Positions 35,040 through 37,500 of a stretch of 37,500 nt of DNA are shown piece after piece (position 1 is the first letter of the stretch; the number at the start of each line of letters is the position of its first letter). Below the pieces are notes generated by a model that saw only the letters and a list, made by a program, of their open reading frames with translations, had not been told where the DNA came from and did not search any database. A program made the translations under genes and the position numbers. The stretch comes from Halisarca cf. caerulea (taxonomy: Eukaryota; Porifera; Demospongiae; Chondrillida; Halisarcidae): positions 1 to 37,500 of the forward strand of contig CAUJGJ010000454.1 in NCBI GenBank assembly GCA_963170055.1. The letters are read 5' to 3'.

Positions 35040-36560
35040 ATTAAATGTCTATGCAAATGGCCGTTACGTACTTATGCAAACGAGACATTAATTGTTCCGA
35101 TATTGACTTGTCAAACATGTTTCTTATAATTGCTGTAATGTAAGTGCTGCATCCCTCAAGTGTTACTTCAAGTATACATTAGATTGAGACAATAAGTGAT
35201 GCCGTTGTTTCATGTTCTACACATAGTACTTAACTCATGGATGACTAGCAAATCATCATACAAATGTTATTTCTCACTTCACCAAAAGAGATTAAATGTT
35301 TGAAAGATTCTGATAAAGCTCATTGCATTTTGTTAATCTTTTATGATATGATCACCTGTACCATACGGAAATATATATAGTAAGTATTATAGTGTTGGAA
35401 ATGCCATATATTGCCAATCCTTCTGCAGCAAATTCATTCACTGGTCTATGTGATAGTTCAGGCCAGGGTAATGGAATGTTTTGATCCTGTAATGTGCTTC
35501 GAATTGCTTCATTGACAATTGCAGTTTGCACTTGGTGTGGTACAGGTAATAATGGCGGTATGAATGATGTGTAATTATGTTCTGTTAGTTCATTTGAGCC
35601 ATTGTCAGTCTCATGCACAATACAATCAGTGTATATAGTCTATTCCGTTAGATTCATTGTCAATATTGCACTCTATATCATTTGATAATAGTGCAAATTG
35701 AGTCATCTCTTCACTGTTATTTGAAGAATGTAGTATTTCATTGGGTATACCATTTTCTGGGAGTCGCTGGGTCAATCATAACGTAATCACAGATGTTCTA
35801 TGGCATAATCAATAATAATTGTGTTGTAGAATAGATTATTTACTTTAACCATATGCATTGTTATGCTGTGAGCACTTTTTCCTGGGAACAGTGAAATCTG
35901 TAAAGGTATTAAGTCATTAGCCCTGCCATGTCTGAGAATAATTGGCAGATTTGATACATGCACTTTGCACGAGTAAGTTTGTCAAGTAGTGATTGTATGT
36001 CTTGTGATAGATTTAATACAATGTCATGACCTTTGCAACCAAATTACCCTCCATGTTTTCTGCATACATACATAGTACTACTAGGTGAAACACATCAGGT
36101 AGTGATCCCATCAGGATGAATGTTTTTCGCTTTTGAGAATTTTTAGGGTTACTTTGTTACAAGAGCATCTAAAGTATTGTATGTATGGTGTATGGCTGCT
36201 TTGAAACATCATGCTCAACATTGTTATCATAATGATGTATTAACCATATTTCATGACACTCAAGTAGTACATTGTGTTTGCCTCAGTCCATTTGAATTGT
36301 TGTTGATGAAATTTATGCATAATTTCGGGATCTGTGTCGAGTGCACTTTTGAAATTTGCACTTGTGCTAAGTATTGAATTTGGTTGTGATTGATTGTGAG
36401 TGAAACACAAGGTATACCATTTGCTTGTAATGCTGGTGTCTGATTTGGTTGTGCACATGTGACAGACAATGGGCATGGCCAATATTGCTAAGCAGTTGTG
36501 CAGAGCATCGTGCAACTAGCTGTGCTTGATTAGTCTGGGTCATCCTTTGCAATGGTATGC
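35040..36560 (-). pseudogene. Decayed Helitron, N-terminal region of the Rep-helicase ORF
   Basis: Across many stops and shifts the minus strand reads YVCRKHGG, CKGHDIVLNLSQDIQSLLDK, PIILRHGRAND, LPENGIPNEIL, EEMTQFALLSNDIECNIDNE, then the open part LPWPELSHRPVNEFAAEGLA, FPYGTGD-like, and SESFKHLISFGE. This order (KHGG..KGH.....DIQ, PVNEF..EGLA..FPTLFP.G.GDP) is typical of animal Helitron proteins before the Helitron-like N domain. The Rep and helicase parts are absent; the copy ends near 35040. Longest clean frame is 35618-35352. Confidence 0.75.
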
Positions 36561-36605
36561 TTTGGGCATGTGTATGTGTGCCTTGTTTTTGTATACTTTG
36601 TATTT

Positions 36606-37488
36606 GTATGAAAGAAATTTATTCTTATATACAAAGATGGACCTAGCATTGACCCCAGCAATTATCACCCCATTGCCCTCACATCTGTTATTGGCAAAGT
36701 ATTTAACAGAATATTGGCACAATGTCTAGAAAATTTCCTCCTGGAAATAGGTGTGATTCATGCCTCAACTCAGAAAGGATTTTTGAGAGGCATCAACATA
36801 TCAAGTCATGGTACATATGAGCATATTTTCACTCTATCAGTCATAATCATGGATAATGCAAAGTCCAATGGCCTCCCTAGATCCCTATCAACATCACCTT
36901 CCTTGATCTAAAAAATGCCTTTGGTTCAGTATCCCATAGATTGATATTTGACATGCTCCAATTGGTTAAACTCCCTCCAACACTCTCAAACTATATTCAA
37001 AGCTGCTACTCATCCCTTGAGGGATTTGTTTACACCAAAGATTGGTCTACAGAGACCTTCCCAGTTAAGAGAGGAATATTCCAAGGTGATACTTTATCTC
37101 TAGTTATCTTTCTCTTAGTATTCAGCCCGATAATCCATCTTGCTGACACTCTGAAATTTAGGGGTTACATCCTGCATGTAACATGCAGTACCAAATTCTG
37201 ATGGGCTTCCCCCAATCAATTCTCATATCTATCTGAAATGGGATGAAGAGGAGTCTGATGAATCACCTAGATGGTACTGTTAATTGCCAAGTTACTAGGT
37301 ACTTCAGTGATGGTAGGTGTTGCGTAGTACATGTATATCCAAATGATAGTGAGGAAACAATCAACCTGCAGGATCTTGCATTTTACCTAGCAAACGCCAA
37401 CAGTATGAAATATCATGACCCTAACTATCCTCCTCCCTATGTCAAACAACCACTTTTGCAAGAATTAAAAGATGGAGCAACCAATTAA
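36606..37488 (+). pseudogene. LINE-like reverse transcriptase with a Tudor-like insert, cut by the window end
   Basis: Starts inside the fingers region (LIYKDGPSIDPSNYHPIALT, VFNRILAQCLENFLLE, STQKGFLRGI), then after a shift near 36885 motif A ITFLDLKNAFGSVSHRLIFD, then motif B VKRGIFQGDTLSLVIFLL. Instead of motif C it continues, with shifts near 37199 and 37280, into GLPPINSHIYLKWDEEESDE, CQVTRYFSDGRCCVVHVYPN and DSEETINLQDL, a small Tudor/SH3-like fold pattern (W..WY..V..Y..DG...V.Y....E.I.L). The Asp-Asp motif C would lie beyond 37500. 5' truncated and frame-shifted. Confidence 0.75.
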
Positions 37489-37500
37489 ACTTCCTGCTAA

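Noticed and set aside
1..37500. tRNA, rRNA or bacterial-type operons
   Set aside because: No cloverleaf with a convincing T-arm and no ribosomal RNA sequence was seen; splice structure excludes a prokaryotic source.

Overview
The window is animal (metazoan) nuclear DNA, not bacterial: GT-AG spliced exons, two introns of 65-67 bp beside introns swollen with transposons, several Penelope-like and LINE-like retroelements, Tc1, Mutator-like and Helitron remnants, and a dense population of foldback elements and microsatellites. The mix, and in particular a reverse transcriptase with a Tudor-like insert, makes me think of a sponge or another early-branching marine invertebrate; that assignment is inference.

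The one host gene identified with confidence is YIPF6 (Yip1-domain Golgi membrane protein) on the minus strand. It has six coding exons at 32847-32761, 29957-29879, 22655-22613, 5096-4971, 4903-4752 and 4686-4574. All splice phases agree and the exons sum to exactly 600 nt (199 codons plus stop). The gene covers about 28.3 kb, of which only 2% is coding, so nearly three quarters of the window is YIPF6 intron.

Layout. 1-4100 (3' flank of YIPF6): the C-terminal end of a retroelement protein, a 128-bp hairpin MITE, a 551-bp foldback element, and a Penelope fragment. 4574-5096: the last three YIPF6 exons, with a poly(A) signal and a 31-bp palindrome in the 3' UTR. Intron 3 (5097-22612) holds an unrecognised multi-exon gene on the plus strand (5951-7129), a second foldback element, a Penelope-like retrotransposon with inverted ends, a 15-bp target duplication and a candidate hammerhead ribozyme (8682-10233), several terminal-inverted-repeat (TIR) elements, a very young Mutator-type element with identical 105-bp TIRs and a 9-bp target duplication (13276-14145), a 700-bp GT microsatellite block, a Tc1-type transposase remnant, a BEN-like gene remnant, and part of a reverse transcriptase. 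Intron 2 (22656-29878) is mostly nested TIR elements and G-tract repeats. Intron 1 (29958-32760) carries half of a foldback element fused to a retroelement fragment, and a 5'-truncated LINE. Just upstream of the YIPF6 start codon sits a MITE that was itself hit by a retroelement. Further right are more MITEs, a decayed Helitron (35040-36560, minus) and the RT with a Tudor-like insert (36606 to the window end).

Apart from YIPF6 the window is a transposon graveyard in which order of insertion can sometimes be read from nesting. Most transposon reading frames are broken by stops and shifts; the Mutator-type element is the clearest recent arrival.
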